From the NCBI RefSeq assembly GCF_018861865.1, contig NZ_JAHLDV010000009.1, forward strand, positions 1 through 64,000: a DNA stretch of 64,000 bases. The letters run 5' to 3'. Position 1 is the first letter of the stretch, and each line of letters opens with the position of its first letter. The translations under genes and the position numbers were made by a program. The stretch is from Clostridium frigoris (lineage in GTDB: Bacteria > Bacillota > Clostridia > Clostridiales > Clostridiaceae). The notes under the pieces are model-generated. The model was not told the DNA's origin and did no database searches. It saw only the letters and a program-made list of their open reading frames with translations. This document shows, piece by piece, positions 54,411 through 63,613 of the stretch.

Positions 54411-54731
54411 ATGCAATGGGTGTTTTTAGTTATAGCAGGATTTTTTGAAATGGGTTGGGCTATAGGCCTTAAATATTCACAAGGATTCACAAAGCTTGTA
54501 CCGAGTGTATTTACCATATTGGGAATGATAGCAAGTTTCTATTTTCTGTCTTTATCATTAAAAAGTCTTCCAATAGGAAATGCATATGCAATTTGGACAG
54601 GAATTGGTACAGTTGGTACTGTGATTTTAGGGATAGTCTTATTCAAAGAACCAGTAAATGCAATGAGGCTAGGTTGTATTGGATTTATAATAATAGGAAT
54701 TGTAGGATTAAAATTGGTGTCACCTAGTTAA
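54411..54731 (+). CDS. SMR-family guanidinium exporter (Gdx/SugE type)
   Basis: A 106-aa protein with four helices and the small multidrug resistance fold: FFEMGWAIGLKYS contains the essential Glu near residue 13 and the Trp/Lys pattern of the Gdx (SugE) branch. ATG 54411 is chosen, with AGAGGAG at spacing 10; GTG 54402 is too close. Control by a guanidine-I riboswitch strongly suggests it exports guanidinium, not drugs. SMR proteins work as dimers; no second SMR gene is next to it. Confidence 0.93.
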   Translation: MQWVFLVIAGFFEMGWAIGLKYSQGFTKLVPSVFTILGMIASFYFLSLSLKSLPIGNAYAIWTGIGTVGTVILGIVLFKEPVNAMRLGCIGFIIIGIVGLKLVSPS

Positions 54732-54737
54732 GGGGAT

Positions 54738-54808
54738 TCCTCCTATGTGCCTTGAAGTGAGAGTTTGAAACTGGAATTCTCATTAAGAAATTCTAATGTT
54801 TCGCTTAA
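54738..54808 (+). repeat. Palindromic interspersed repeat, partial copy 4
   Basis: About 70 bp matching the first third of copy 2 (TTGAAGTGAGAGTTTGAAAC, then ATTAAGAAATTCTAATGTTT). The apical hairpins and right arm are missing. It lies directly after the SMR gene and before the small membrane protein gene. Confidence 0.7.
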
Positions 54809-54824
54809 GTAAAAGGGGTGTTTT

Positions 54825-55088
54825 ATGTCAGCTTTATTTTTAATAGTTATTTTTCTTGTTCCAGTACTTTTAACTATAGTTATTCTAGATACATATACAA
54901 AGGATAAGACTTCAATACAAATAATGTTAATAGGTATAGAAGTTACTATTGTTGGAGTATCAATCATAGCATTTGGTGGGGGTGGGTTTTCGTCTAATGA
55001 GACCTTTTACTTTAATATAATAGGATTAACTATTGTTGCAATGGGCCTTACCTCAAGTATATACGGATTAAGAAATAAAATGCAATAA
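54825..55088 (+). CDS. Small membrane protein of 87 aa, unknown
   Basis: A very hydrophobic protein with three predicted helices (about residues 4-21, 28-48 and 60-80) and a glycine-rich loop (FGGGGFSSNE). No family is recognised. ATG 54825 follows AAGGGGTG. It is placed right after the SMR gene and the partial repeat, and could be cotranscribed with the exporter under the guanidine riboswitch. The region is not obviously a second SMR subunit, since the Glu of that family is absent. Confidence 0.65.
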   Translation: MSALFLIVIFLVPVLLTIVILDTYTKDKTSIQIMLIGIEVTIVGVSIIAFGGGGFSSNETFYFNIIGLTIVAMGLTSSIYGLRNKMQ

Positions 55089-55277
55089 TAAACTTTTTCA
55101 TATATTTTTAATGTAATATAATGTGATGTGTTACATTAACTTTGAGGCTAAATTATTTTTATAAGTTAAGATGATAAGCAGAGGGCATAATATAAAAGTT
55201 AGAAAATAGCAAAGGCTCAAGGAAAACCATTTTTTAAATATAAGTTATAAAAGATATTAACGAACATAGACTAAATA

Positions 55278-55306
55278 TTGACAAAGGAAATGATAGAGAG
55301 TATCAT
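55278..55306 (+). promoter_or_regulatory. Promoter of the nitroreductase gene
   Basis: TTGACA at 55278-55283 and TATCAT at 55301-55306 are separated by 17 bp. The start codon lies 50 bp downstream. The rest of the 270-bp gap upstream shows no gene. Confidence 0.65.
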
Positions 55307-55355
55307 GTGAGTAATAAGAATTATTAGCAAACAATAAGTAAACGGAGATGGGATT

Positions 55356-56105
55356 ATGAATGAAGTAATTAAATTATTAAATGATCATAGATCAGTTAGG
55401 GATTATAAATCTGATGCTGTAAGTGAGGCGGATTTAGACCTTATAATAAGAGCTAGTCAGGCTGCTCCTTCTTCAATTAATGGTCAACAAGTTACTATAA
55501 TTGGTGTTCAAAATGTAGAGAAAAAAAATAAGTTATCAAAACTTGTGGGAAATCAAGTTTATGTAGATAAGGCACCTGTTTTCTTAGTGTTTTGTGCAGA
55601 TTTTTATAGAGCTAAGCTTGCGGCTGAAATTAATGGAGAAGAGTTTGTAATTACTGAAAGTGAGGAATCAAAATTAGTAGGTGCAGTAGATGTAGGATTG
55701 GCACTTAGTAATGCGATAGCTGCAGCAGAGTCATTAGGTCTTGGAATTGTACCAATTGGAGGTATTAGAAAAGAGGCACAGGCAGTAGCTGAACTTTTAG
55801 AATTACCTGAGCTTGTATATCCTATGGTGGGGCTTGTGATTGGTCATCCTTCTGATAAGTCAGAAGTTAAACCAAGGTTTCCTAAAGATGTGATTTATAA
55901 TAAGGAAGTTTATAATAAAGATTCTTTAGAGTTAAAATCAAAAATCAAAAAATATGATAAAATAGTTAAAGATCACATGATAAAAGTAACAAATGGTAGA
56001 CTTAATAATTCATGGAGTCAAGATATATCAGGAACATATAAGTTTTTTTATTATCCAAAAGTGAAAGCATCACTTGAAAAACAAGGATTTAATGGTAACA
56101 AATAA
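55356..56105 (+). CDS. FMN-dependent nitroreductase (NfsA/FRP type)
   Basis: A 249-aa oxidoreductase of the nitroreductase superfamily: HRSVRDYKSDAVSEADLD at residues 12-29 binds FMN, followed by RASQAAPSSINGQQ and GLVIGHPSDKSEVKPRFP near the end. It reduces nitro compounds, azo dyes or flavins with NAD(P)H. ATG 55356 has GGAGATG upstream and a good promoter. A bidirectional hairpin follows at 56124. The physiological substrate is not known. Confidence 0.9.
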   Translation: MNEVIKLLNDHRSVRDYKSDAVSEADLDLIIRASQAAPSSINGQQVTIIGVQNVEKKNKLSKLVGNQVYVDKAPVFLVFCADFYRAKLAAEINGEEFVITESEESKLVGAVDVGLALSNAIAAAESLGLGIVPIGGIRKEAQAVAELLELPELVYPMVGLVIGHPSDKSEVKPRFPKDVIYNKEVYNKDSLELKSKIKKYDKIVKDHMIKVTNGRLNNSWSQDISGTYKFFYYPKVKASLEKQGFNGNK

Positions 56106-56123
56106 AATATAAATTTTATTTTT

Positions 56124-56188
56124 AAAAAAATTGTACAATCTCTCCCTCTGGATTATTATGTCCTAAGGTTAGGTTATACAATTTTTTT
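56124..56188. terminator. Bidirectional terminator after nitroreductase
   Basis: AAAAAAATTGTA and TACAATTTTTTT form a 12-bp outer stem with A and T runs on both sides and a 41-nt inner region. It serves the nitroreductase on the plus strand and the small gene at 56211 on the minus strand. Confidence 0.75.
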
Positions 56189-56210
56189 AAATTTTTTGTA
56201 TTTTATTAAA

Positions 56211-56354
56211 TTAATTAGCTAACACTAAATAAATACCATATCTATCTTTATAGTCTTTATTTTTAGTAGCATAATCAGATAAAAAGTAACCTTTAAAAAG
56301 AGCGATTATGGAAATTAATATAATAAAATTTTTTAACCTCGAATTAATCTTCAT
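56211..56354 (-). CDS. Small protein of 47 aa, unknown
   Basis: The product begins with a basic residue or two and a hydrophobic stretch (NFIILISIIALFKGYF) and ends in a polar, Lys/Asp/Tyr-rich tail. It may be a small membrane or secreted peptide. ATG 56354 is preceded on the minus strand by AAAGGAG at good spacing, the main reason for calling it. No family is recognised, and the codon use is in keeping with the genome. Confidence 0.5.
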   Translation of the reverse strand: MKINSRLKNFIILISIIALFKGYFLSDYATKNKDYKDRYGIYLVLAN

Positions 56355-56605
56355 AACATTTCTCCTTTCTCTCTATTACTATGTTATTATTTTGCTCTAA
56401 AATAATATTAAAAACCTATTGAAACATAGGGAAATTGCTAAAATATATACATGGATAAATTGTTAATCAAAAATGGTTGTGGTAATTTTATTGTATAAAA
56501 TTTTATATGGTAACATGGATAAATTTTTTGTTAACAATCTGGTGTAAAGTGTAAAATGAATATAAGTATGATAACATATTGATATTAAGCAGAAAAAGGG
56601 GAAAT

Positions 56606-57280
56606 ATGACGAAAAATAAAAAGATAAAAAAATATAATCAAAAAAAGAAAAAGATATTATCACCTTTATTGATTATTTTATTAGGGGTATTTGTTGTCTT
56701 TTTATCGATTATATCAAGTAATAGTAAAGTAACTGTTATAAAACCGAATTCAACAGAGGGTTTAAATAAAAATAAAAATACCCAGGTAAAAAGTGGTGTT
56801 CTTAAGGTAACTCAAAAAGATGTAGATAAGGTTAGTAATAGATATCCTAAAAGTACAAATAATGATGTTAAAAAAGAAGATGATAAAGTATCTGATAGTG
56901 ATAAAAAGCAAGAATTAGAAATTATAAGAGGTGAGGTTGAAAAGTCTAAAAATGTTACAAAGGAAAAGGAGGAAAATACTAAGGATGTTCAAGTTCAGGC
57001 GGCTAATAAGCGCATTGCTCTAATAAAAGTGCATGGTGAGTTAAAGAACGCATATTTACAAGTCGATTCCAAAAATGAGAAACAGATGTTAGACATAATG
57101 ATTTCAACTGTGGGCAAACTTGAAACTAATCCTTCTTATGACTTTAAGGCAGATAAGGTTAAGGTTAAATCTATTTATAGTAAGCTGGATGCGGATAGTA
57201 AGAGTGACATTAAATTGGCGATATTTAGTAATATTGATGGAGATAGTATAACACAATTAAAAAAATCTTTCGGATTATAA
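56606..57280 (+). CDS. Membrane-anchored Lys-rich protein of unknown function
   Basis: A 224-aa protein with a highly basic N-terminus (KNKKIKKYNQKKKK), one helix (about 17-36, LLIILLGVFVVFLSII) and a long Lys/Asp/Glu-rich stretch, probably disordered, before a folded C-terminal third (residues about 145-224). ATG 56606 is near AGGGGA; the TTG at 56579 has no ribosome site. No family is recognised. The spacer of charged residues suggests it reaches through the cell wall. Confidence 0.7.
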   Translation: MTKNKKIKKYNQKKKKILSPLLIILLGVFVVFLSIISSNSKVTVIKPNSTEGLNKNKNTQVKSGVLKVTQKDVDKVSNRYPKSTNNDVKKEDDKVSDSDKKQELEIIRGEVEKSKNVTKEKEENTKDVQVQAANKRIALIKVHGELKNAYLQVDSKNEKQMLDIMISTVGKLETNPSYDFKADKVKVKSIYSKLDADSKSDIKLAIFSNIDGDSITQLKKSFGL

Positions 57281-57285
57281 AAAAT

Positions 57286-57333
57286 AAAGAAAAGGTATCT
57301 AATACATATAATGTAATTGGATATCTTTTCTTT
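57286..57333. terminator. Terminator between 56606 gene and MutS-like gene
   Basis: AAAGAAAAGGTATC and GATATCTTTTCTTT form a 14-bp stem with one G-T pair. T-rich or A-rich runs flank it. It lies between convergent genes. Confidence 0.8.
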
Positions 57334-57401
57334 AAAAAAATTAAATTTAAAAATAATTTTAATTTTATTAGGAAAGCTTTATTTATTTAAAAAATTTGAA
57401 T

Positions 57402-59225
57402 TTACTTAGGAAGTTCAATATCGCTAGGAATTTCAAGTCCTGCCATTTTCATTAAGTATAATGCATTTCTAGTTGTAGAAACACCGGTTCGTAATTTATA
57501 GTCAAAGTATAATTTATCATCTTTATAATATTCACGAAGGTGATAATTTCTAACTTTTTTGTTTGTATTCTCTATGTCACCAAGTTCTAGGTCGTGGGTA
57601 GATACAAAACCTAAAGCATTCTCATTACTTAGTTTTGAAACTAAAACTTTAGCACCAGTATGTCTATCAATAGAATTAGTCCCTTTAAAGATTTCATCCA
57701 ATAAGAAAAAAATGGGGGTCTTATCCTCAGTTGCAGTTACAAGTTTTTTTATTCTTAAAAGTTCTGCATAGAAGGAAGAAATATTTTTTTCTAAATTATC
57801 ACTTGTCCTCATGCAAGTATAAATATCCATTATAGAGCAGATAAAACTTTCACAGCATACAGGAGCACCGGTATAGGCTAAAACTAAATTAATGCCTGTT
57901 GTCCTAAGTAATGTGCTTTTACCTGACATGTTGGAGCCTGTTATTAAAATAATATTTTTCGACTTGTCTATGTGAATATCATTGTATATTCTCTTATCTC
58001 CAAGTAATGGATGACCGATTTTTTTAGCATCAAATATAGGTGGGCTATCTTGGAATTTTGGCATAGCCCAATCACTGTGTTCGAAGGCGATGGTTGATAA
58101 ACTATTTAAGGCTTCCATTTCACCAATAACTTCAAGCCATGTTTTTAGAGAGGATGCACTAGCTTTTTTAAATTGTTGTAGATTGATTAAACATTGGTAA
58201 TCCCATAGGGTAAGTATATTTATAGGGAAATAGTAAATGTTTTTTCTATCAGATATTACGGTTACTAGATTTACCAATTTTTTAATTTGAGTGGAAGCTT
58301 TCATTCCATCTTTATTTACAAGCTTTTCTTTTAATTTTATTAAGTACTCTGAGGTGAACTTCTTTTTTTCTATGTGCTTAAGTAGCCTATTATATATAAG
58401 AATAGAATCTTTGTATTGATATACGGTGTCCAAATTTCTACTTACTTCTTTATATCCAACTAAAAGCAATATTATCTGAAGGACGATTGCTAACATAAAT
58501 ATTCTATATGATATTATCGATAAAATAAAAGATGAAAGTAGAAGAGACAAAGTAATTATCGGCAATAGTCTTATTACAGCTATTACTATGGGTTTTAGAA
58601 AAAAATCATTTTTATCTTCTGCCCATTTAAATAATTCTTCTGGGTCATGATTTTTATTTTCGCTAAGTATTGCTTCTGCTTCAAATCTTTGTGTCCATCC
58701 AATATTTCTTGCAAGTTCTTTTATAGCATTCTGTCTTTTATGTATGTCTTCAATATTATACTTAGGTTTTTGGAGAGTTTCCTTAAGCTTTTGACGTCCT
58801 AGGTAAGTAATGCAGGTGTTTATCCATTGAAAAAGAGAGTTATCACCAAATATATCTAGGTCTCTTGAATAGCTGTGAGTTTCATCAACGAAGTCCTCAC
58901 CACTATCACAAAAACCCTTCCAATTGTTATCGAGACGTTTTAGGCAATTTTCATTAATTTCACATAAAATAGTACAGCGAATTTTATTATACTTTATTTT
59001 TTTGTGCTTTATTGCAAATGATATGAAGGTAATAAGTGTTGTAATTAATACGATAACACTTAAATAATAAGTAGTTTGCAGATAGAAGAAAATTGTAAAA
59101 CCTAATCCGGCTACAAAGATTATTAATCTCAATAAGCTAATAAAACTTATAGTTTGATTTTGCTTTTTTAATAAATTTTCGTAATGTTTCTTTCGATTTG
59201 AGTAAGATATGGTTTTTCTTTCCAT
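57402..59225 (-). CDS. MutS-like ATPase with N-terminal membrane segments
   Basis: A 607-aa protein. The C-terminal third is a MutS-family ABC-type ATPase: ITGSNMSGKSTLL (Walker A, about residue 430), FLLDEIFKGTNS (Walker B, about 507) and the ST/HD switch block FVSTHDLELG. The N-terminal mismatch-recognition and connector domains of MutS are missing; in their place are two pairs of hydrophobic helices (about 27-75 and 213-265). A helical core like MutS domain III lies between. It is therefore not a mismatch repair protein of the usual kind but a membrane-associated relative, known widely in Firmicutes without an assigned role. The start ATG 59225 has AGGAGG upstream. Confidence 0.88.
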   Translation of the reverse strand: MERKTISYSNRKKHYENLLKKQNQTISFISLLRLIIFVAGLGFTIFFYLQTTYYLSVIVLITTLITFISFAIKHKKIKYNKIRCTILCEINENCLKRLDNNWKGFCDSGEDFVDETHSYSRDLDIFGDNSLFQWINTCITYLGRQKLKETLQKPKYNIEDIHKRQNAIKELARNIGWTQRFEAEAILSENKNHDPEELFKWAEDKNDFFLKPIVIAVIRLLPIITLSLLLSSFILSIISYRIFMLAIVLQIILLLVGYKEVSRNLDTVYQYKDSILIYNRLLKHIEKKKFTSEYLIKLKEKLVNKDGMKASTQIKKLVNLVTVISDRKNIYYFPINILTLWDYQCLINLQQFKKASASSLKTWLEVIGEMEALNSLSTIAFEHSDWAMPKFQDSPPIFDAKKIGHPLLGDKRIYNDIHIDKSKNIILITGSNMSGKSTLLRTTGINLVLAYTGAPVCCESFICSIMDIYTCMRTSDNLEKNISSFYAELLRIKKLVTATEDKTPIFFLLDEIFKGTNSIDRHTGAKVLVSKLSNENALGFVSTHDLELGDIENTNKKVRNYHLREYYKDDKLYFDYKLRTGVSTTRNALYLMKMAGLEIPSDIELPK

Positions 59226-59436
59226 AATGACCTCCTAGATGTTTTCTTTAGTAAATACATAATAACATATTAAAGGCTTAGACCGCAATTTTCTATAAAA
59301 GTATAATATTGTAAAATAGAATTGTTTGATTTGGACTTTTGCATATAGTAATTGTGGTAATATATAAGTATAGCCAATAAGTTAAAAAATAAATTGTTTG
59401 TCTTAATCTTTCTTAAGTATAGGAGATGATGTATTA

Positions 59437-59994
59437 TTGAAAATAACTATAACAGGGGACTTATATTCTGGAAAGAGCAGTGTAGCTAAGGGTGTATGTG
59501 AGGTGATGGATTATACCTATTTTAGTGTAGGTGAATTACAAAGAAAGCTTGCGGTAGAAAAAGGTATGACTATTATGGAATACAATGATTATGTGTTCAA
59601 CAACAATTTAGATCATGAGGTTGACAATAGGACCGTAGCAGTTGGGACAGAGAATGAAAATTTTATCTTTGATGCCAGACTTGCCTGGCATTTTATACCA
59701 AACTCTTTTAAGATTTATTTTAAAGTAGATATAGATATTGCAGTAGAACGGGCTATGATATGCAAAAGAGGAAAGTCCGAGAATTATACTTGTGTGCAAG
59801 AGGCCAAGGAGAAAATAATTGGAAGAAGAAGACTTGAAGTAAAAAGGTTTAATGAAATGTATAACATTGATATAGATAATGATAGTAATTATGATTTGGT
59901 TATTGATACTACCCATATGACTATGGATGAAGTAATTAAAAAAACTATAAAGAAGTTGCAAGAATGCAGTAATAAAAGTAATACATGTATTTAA
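59437..59994 (+). CDS. Cytidylate-kinase-like P-loop protein
   Basis: A 185-aa P-loop kinase: ITGDLYSGKSSVAKGV at residues 5-20 (Walker A), then FSVGELQRKLA, DARLAWHFIP, and an Arg-rich lid (ERAMICKRGKSENYT and GRRRLEVKRF). The general shape is that of cytidylate kinase, but it is shorter and likely to act on another nucleotide or on a small molecule. The start is TTG 59437 with TAGGAGATGATG upstream. It converges with the DUF441 gene, sharing a terminator. A dedicated full-length cmk is likely elsewhere. Confidence 0.8.
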   Translation: MKITITGDLYSGKSSVAKGVCEVMDYTYFSVGELQRKLAVEKGMTIMEYNDYVFNNNLDHEVDNRTVAVGTENENFIFDARLAWHFIPNSFKIYFKVDIDIAVERAMICKRGKSENYTCVQEAKEKIIGRRRLEVKRFNEMYNIDIDNDSNYDLVIDTTHMTMDEVIKKTIKKLQECSNKSNTCI

Positions 59995-60019
59995 ATAAAT
60001 GCGTGTATTACTTTTTATT
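59971..60019. terminator. Bidirectional terminator overlapping the ends of two convergent genes
   Basis: AATAAAAGTAATACA and TGTATTACTTTTTATT form a stem of about 20 bp. The left arm encodes the last residues of the kinase-like protein, and the right arm ends at the stop of the DUF441 gene. Confidence 0.85.
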
Positions 60020-60474
60020 CATTTATTGATAACCTTTACAAACACCGCTAGTATTCCAGAGGTAATAAGTGGTCCTACAGGCACTCCGCCTAAAAATGAT
60101 GCAGCGGCTACTGCTCCGACTATCATGGCAGGCATTATATCACTATGTCCCTGAACAGTAAGATAGTTTAAACCTTGTCCGCTTAAATATGTTGTTAAAA
60201 AAGAAAGAACTAAGGCTGTTAAGCCTATCCAGGATGTAAATACACTTTTTATGTTTACGAATGTTATAGTACCGTTAGCTATAGGTATCATAATGGCAGC
60301 TATAAGAAGTATTAGTCCCCATGTCATTCCGTTCTTTTGAAGAGGTGGATAAACATATTTATCTAAGCCTAAAAGTTTTGCCATAAGTAAAGCACAGGTT
60401 GCAATGGCAACTGAATTTGCTTTTCCCAATATCGAGGCAGCAAGAATCAGCAATAGAATAATGGTTGGATTCAA
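60019..60474 (-). CDS. DUF441 family membrane protein
   Basis: A 151-aa membrane protein with four helices, the DUF441/YeaL family (IILLLILAASILGKANSV at the start, GLNYLTVQGHSDIMPAMIVG and FLGGVPVGPLI in the second half). The function is unknown. ATG 60474 has GGAGATG on the minus strand. It is a single-gene unit, divergent from the third OpuC copy, with 360 bp between them. Confidence 0.9.
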   Translation of the reverse strand: MNPTIILLLILAASILGKANSVAIATCALLMAKLLGLDKYVYPPLQKNGMTWGLILLIAAIMIPIANGTITFVNIKSVFTSWIGLTALVLSFLTTYLSGQGLNYLTVQGHSDIMPAMIVGAVAAASFLGGVPVGPLITSGILAVFVKVINK

Positions 60475-60593
60475 AACAAGTCATCTCCTTTAAAATATTT
60501 CTTAAAATTAATTTCTTTAAGTAATAAATAAAAATATCCATCTATAATATATTATTCGGTTTATATGGTATTGTTTCTATAATAAAATTTTAA

Positions 60594-60903
60594 ATTTAGA
60601 CACCTAAAAACATAAATCGACTAATAAAACACCATATAGCCAATAATCACACTAATATGTAGCATATGTGACGTTTTTATCTATATATCAGTCATGTCCT
60701 AATATTGATATAAATGTAACATTTATTCAAAGTTTATGGAGTTTTCCAAACAGGCAGACCTATGATAACATATAAGTTGTTAGTAATAATTAATAAGAAT
60801 TATCTAACTATGCATTATTATATTGAGGAGAGGTTATATGTTAGAGTTTAAGAACATACGGAAGGTTTTTAAGAATAAAACCGTAATTAATGACATTAGT
60901 TTT
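60594..60903. repeat. Direct repeat unit upstream of and into OpuC copy 3 (partner at 63694-64000)
   Basis: About 310 bp that recur at 63694-64000 with roughly 80% identity upstream and only two differences in the first 70 coding bases. This shows that OpuC copies 3 and 4 arose by tandem duplication including their upstream region. The segment holds the promoter (TTTCCA 60743-60748, TAACAT 60766-60771, 17 bp apart) and a degraded operator-like inverted repeat (TTGTTAGT 60777-60784 and TCTAACTA 60803-60810). Confidence 0.85.
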
Positions 60904-61965
60904 ACAGTGAATAAGGGAGAATTTATAGTTATTGTAGGACAAAGTGGTTGTGGTAAAACTACAACATTAAAAATGATTAACAGATTAATTTCACCCACAT
61001 CAGGAAGCATAAATTTAGATGGAAAAAATATACTTAAGCAAGATACAATTAAGCTTAGACGAAATATGGGATATGTCATACAGCAAACAGGACTTTTACC
61101 ACATATGACGGTTGGCGAGAATATTGGGATAATACCAATGCTTGAAAAATGGCCAGAAGATAAGATACAAGCAAGGACTATTGAACTTTTAAAAATGGTT
61201 GGAATGGGTCCCAAAGAGTATCAAGACAGATATCCATGTGAACTAAGTGGTGGTCAGCAGCAAAGAATTGGTGTTGCAAGAGCTTGGGCAACAAATCCAG
61301 ATGTAATCCTTATGGATGAGCCTTTTAGTGCATTAGACCCAATTACTAGAAATTAACTTCAAGATGAATTATATAATCTTCAGCAGGAATCTAAAAAGAC
61401 AATAATTTTTGTAACCCACGCTATGGATGAAGCACTTAAACTTGGTGATAGAATTTGTATTATGAAGGATGGAGATATTGTTCAATTCGATACACCAGAA
61501 GAAATTTTAAATAACCCAGCTAATGATTTTGTTAAAGAGTTTATAGGTAAAAATAGAATATGGCAGCAACCAGGATTTATAAAAGCAAAAGATATTATGA
61601 TTACAGAGCCAATTACAACTAGTGGAAACAGAACAGTAGTACAAGCTTTAGAAATTATGAAAGCAAACAAAGTAGATAGTTTGTTAGTTATCAATAAACA
61701 AGATAAGCTAGAAGGAATTGTTACAATAAAAGACATTATACGTAATTATACAGGTTCGCTAAAATTAAACACTATTATGGAAACAAAAATTAAAACTGTC
61801 AAGTTAGATGACTCGTTAATGAATATATTAAATCTAATGAATGAACTTAAAATTGGATATGTTCCAGTTGTAGATGAGAGTTCAAAATTAGTTGGACTTA
61901 TTACTGAGAGTAGCTTGTTAATTGTTCTAAGCAATCAGTATATTGACCAGGAGGATGAGAAATAA
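60838..61965 (+). pseudogene. OpuC-type ATPase (copy 3) interrupted by a nonsense codon
   Basis: The frame from ATG 60838 (GAGGAGAGG upstream) has Walker A GQSGCGKTT, LSGGQQQRIG and Walker B VILMDEPFSALDP, then meets TAA at 61354-61356, where the siblings read TQLQDE (codon CAA or CAG). After it the same frame continues LQDELYNLQ and runs through two CBS domains to 61965. The switch block reads THAMDEA in place of THDMDEA. The stop falls at residue 173, so no complete ATPase is made unless it is read through or restarted at an internal ATG such as 61423. The next gene overlaps by one base. Confidence 0.88.
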
Positions 61966-63557
61966 TGGGAATAATACATTCGATAGTTGGTTTTAAAGAT
62001 TTTGTAATTTCAAGTCATGGACAGATAATAGATTTAACAATTCAGCATGTTGAATTAACAGTATTTGCTGTAGTTATAGCTATAATTGTTGGAGTCCCTT
62101 TAGGTATATTAATAACTAGAGTTAAAAAATTATCAGGTCCGGTTATAGGTTTTGCTAATTTGATACAAGCTGTACCTAGTTTAGCACTACTTGGATTTTT
62201 AATACCAGTAATGGGAATAGGGAGTGCACCAGCGATACTAATGGTATTTTTATATTCATTACTTCCTATTATAAAGAATACATATACTGGGCTTATTAAT
62301 ATAAATCCAGATGTAATTGAATCATCTAAAGGTATGGGAATGACAAGTAAACAGGTACTTAGGTTAGTTCAATTACCACTTGCATTACCTATAATTATGT
62401 CTGGTATAAGAATATCAGCAGTTACTGCTGTTGGACTTATGACAATTGCAGCATTTGTAGGTGCAGGTGGACTTGGATATATGGTATTCTCAGGTGTACA
62501 AACTGTAGATAATAATATGATTCTAGGTGGAGCAATTCCTGCATGTATACTTGCATTGTTAATTGATTCGGTTGTAGAGAAAATAGAAGAAGGGGTTACA
62601 CCTCCGGGAATTAGAAAAGCAGATGGTACAATTAAATTGTCTAAGAAGAAAAAATATAAGTTTAGTAAAATTCAAAAAATCATAGCTAGTTGTTTAGTAG
62701 TTGTATTAATTGGTGGTGGCATATTTATGACCACAAGAAAAACTGATACAATTGTTGTAGGTGCTTATAACAGCAGCGAACAGACTATATTAGGAAGTAT
62801 GCTAGCAACATTAATTGAAAAGAATACCAAACTTAAAGTAGAAAGAAAGTTCAATTTAGGAGGTTCAGGAATAATATTTACTGCATTAAAAAGTGGTAAA
62901 ATAGACATTTATCCTGAGTATACTGGAACGGCACTACTCGATATTATGAAGTCAAAACTCATTAACAACCCAGATGAAGCTTATAAAACTGTAAGTGATT
63001 ATTATGTTAAAAACTATGGTATAACGTGGCTTAAACCACTTGGATTTAATAATAGTTATGCAGTAGCTGTAAGGCAAGACACTGCTGATAAATATAATCT
63101 AACTACCATTTCAGATTTAGCAAAGGTAGGAAACCAGCTTAAACTTGGTTGTACATTAGAGTTTAGTAATAGAGAAGATGGTTATTTAGGTTTAAATAAA
63201 ATGTATAATTTGAATTTTAAAAGCGTTAGTACAGTTGAGGGTGGTTTGAGGTATACGTCTTTAAACAATAAAAAATCAGATGTTGTAGATGCATTTAGTA
63301 CAGAAGGACTTTTAAAGGCATTTAAACTTAAGGTTTTAAAGGATGATAAACAGTTTTTTCCACCTTATGATGCCGTACCTATAATTAGTACTAAAACACT
63401 GCAAAAACATCCAGATCTTAAGCCTCTAGTTAATGAATTAGCTGGCAAGATAAACGATGAGAAGATGGTAGATTTAAATTATAAAGTCGATAAGCTTGGA
63501 CAAAAACCAGAAAAAGTAGCAGAAGACTTTTTGAGAGAAAATAAATTAATTAAGTAG
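61965..63557 (+). CDS. OpuC-type permease/substrate-binding fusion (copy 3)
   Basis: A 530-aa fusion: permease domain (residues 1 to about 215), one helix around 240-258 and an OpuAC-type binding domain (VVGAYNSSEQTILGSM, YPEYTGTALLDIM, AFSTEGLL). It is more distant from copies 1 and 2 than they are from each other. The frame is intact although its ATPase partner upstream is broken, so it must rely on another ATPase, such as copy 4, if it works at all. ATG overlaps the stop of the ATPase frame (TAATG). Confidence 0.92.
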   Translation: MGIIHSIVGFKDFVISSHGQIIDLTIQHVELTVFAVVIAIIVGVPLGILITRVKKLSGPVIGFANLIQAVPSLALLGFLIPVMGIGSAPAILMVFLYSLLPIIKNTYTGLININPDVIESSKGMGMTSKQVLRLVQLPLALPIIMSGIRISAVTAVGLMTIAAFVGAGGLGYMVFSGVQTVDNNMILGGAIPACILALLIDSVVEKIEEGVTPPGIRKADGTIKLSKKKKYKFSKIQKIIASCLVVVLIGGGIFMTTRKTDTIVVGAYNSSEQTILGSMLATLIEKNTKLKVERKFNLGGSGIIFTALKSGKIDIYPEYTGTALLDIMKSKLINNPDEAYKTVSDYYVKNYGITWLKPLGFNNSYAVAVRQDTADKYNLTTISDLAKVGNQLKLGCTLEFSNREDGYLGLNKMYNLNFKSVSTVEGGLRYTSLNNKKSDVVDAFSTEGLLKAFKLKVLKDDKQFFPPYDAVPIISTKTLQKHPDLKPLVNELAGKINDEKMVDLNYKVDKLGQKPEKVAEDFLRENKLIK

Positions 63558-63582
63558 TTTTATTTTATGGAATAAATAAAAG

Positions 63583-63613
63583 GGTCCATTTCTACAGTTT
63601 ATGTGGGAATGGG
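63583..63613 (+). terminator. Weak hairpin after OpuC copy 3
   Basis: GTCCATTTC and GGAATGGGC pair with one or two G-T pairs around a 13-nt loop, followed by TATTTTAA. It is a modest terminator between copies 3 and 4. Confidence 0.45.

Noticed and set aside
54825-55088. Second SMR subunit (heterodimeric exporter)
   Set aside because: The product has three helices and lacks the conserved Glu of SMR proteins in helix one.
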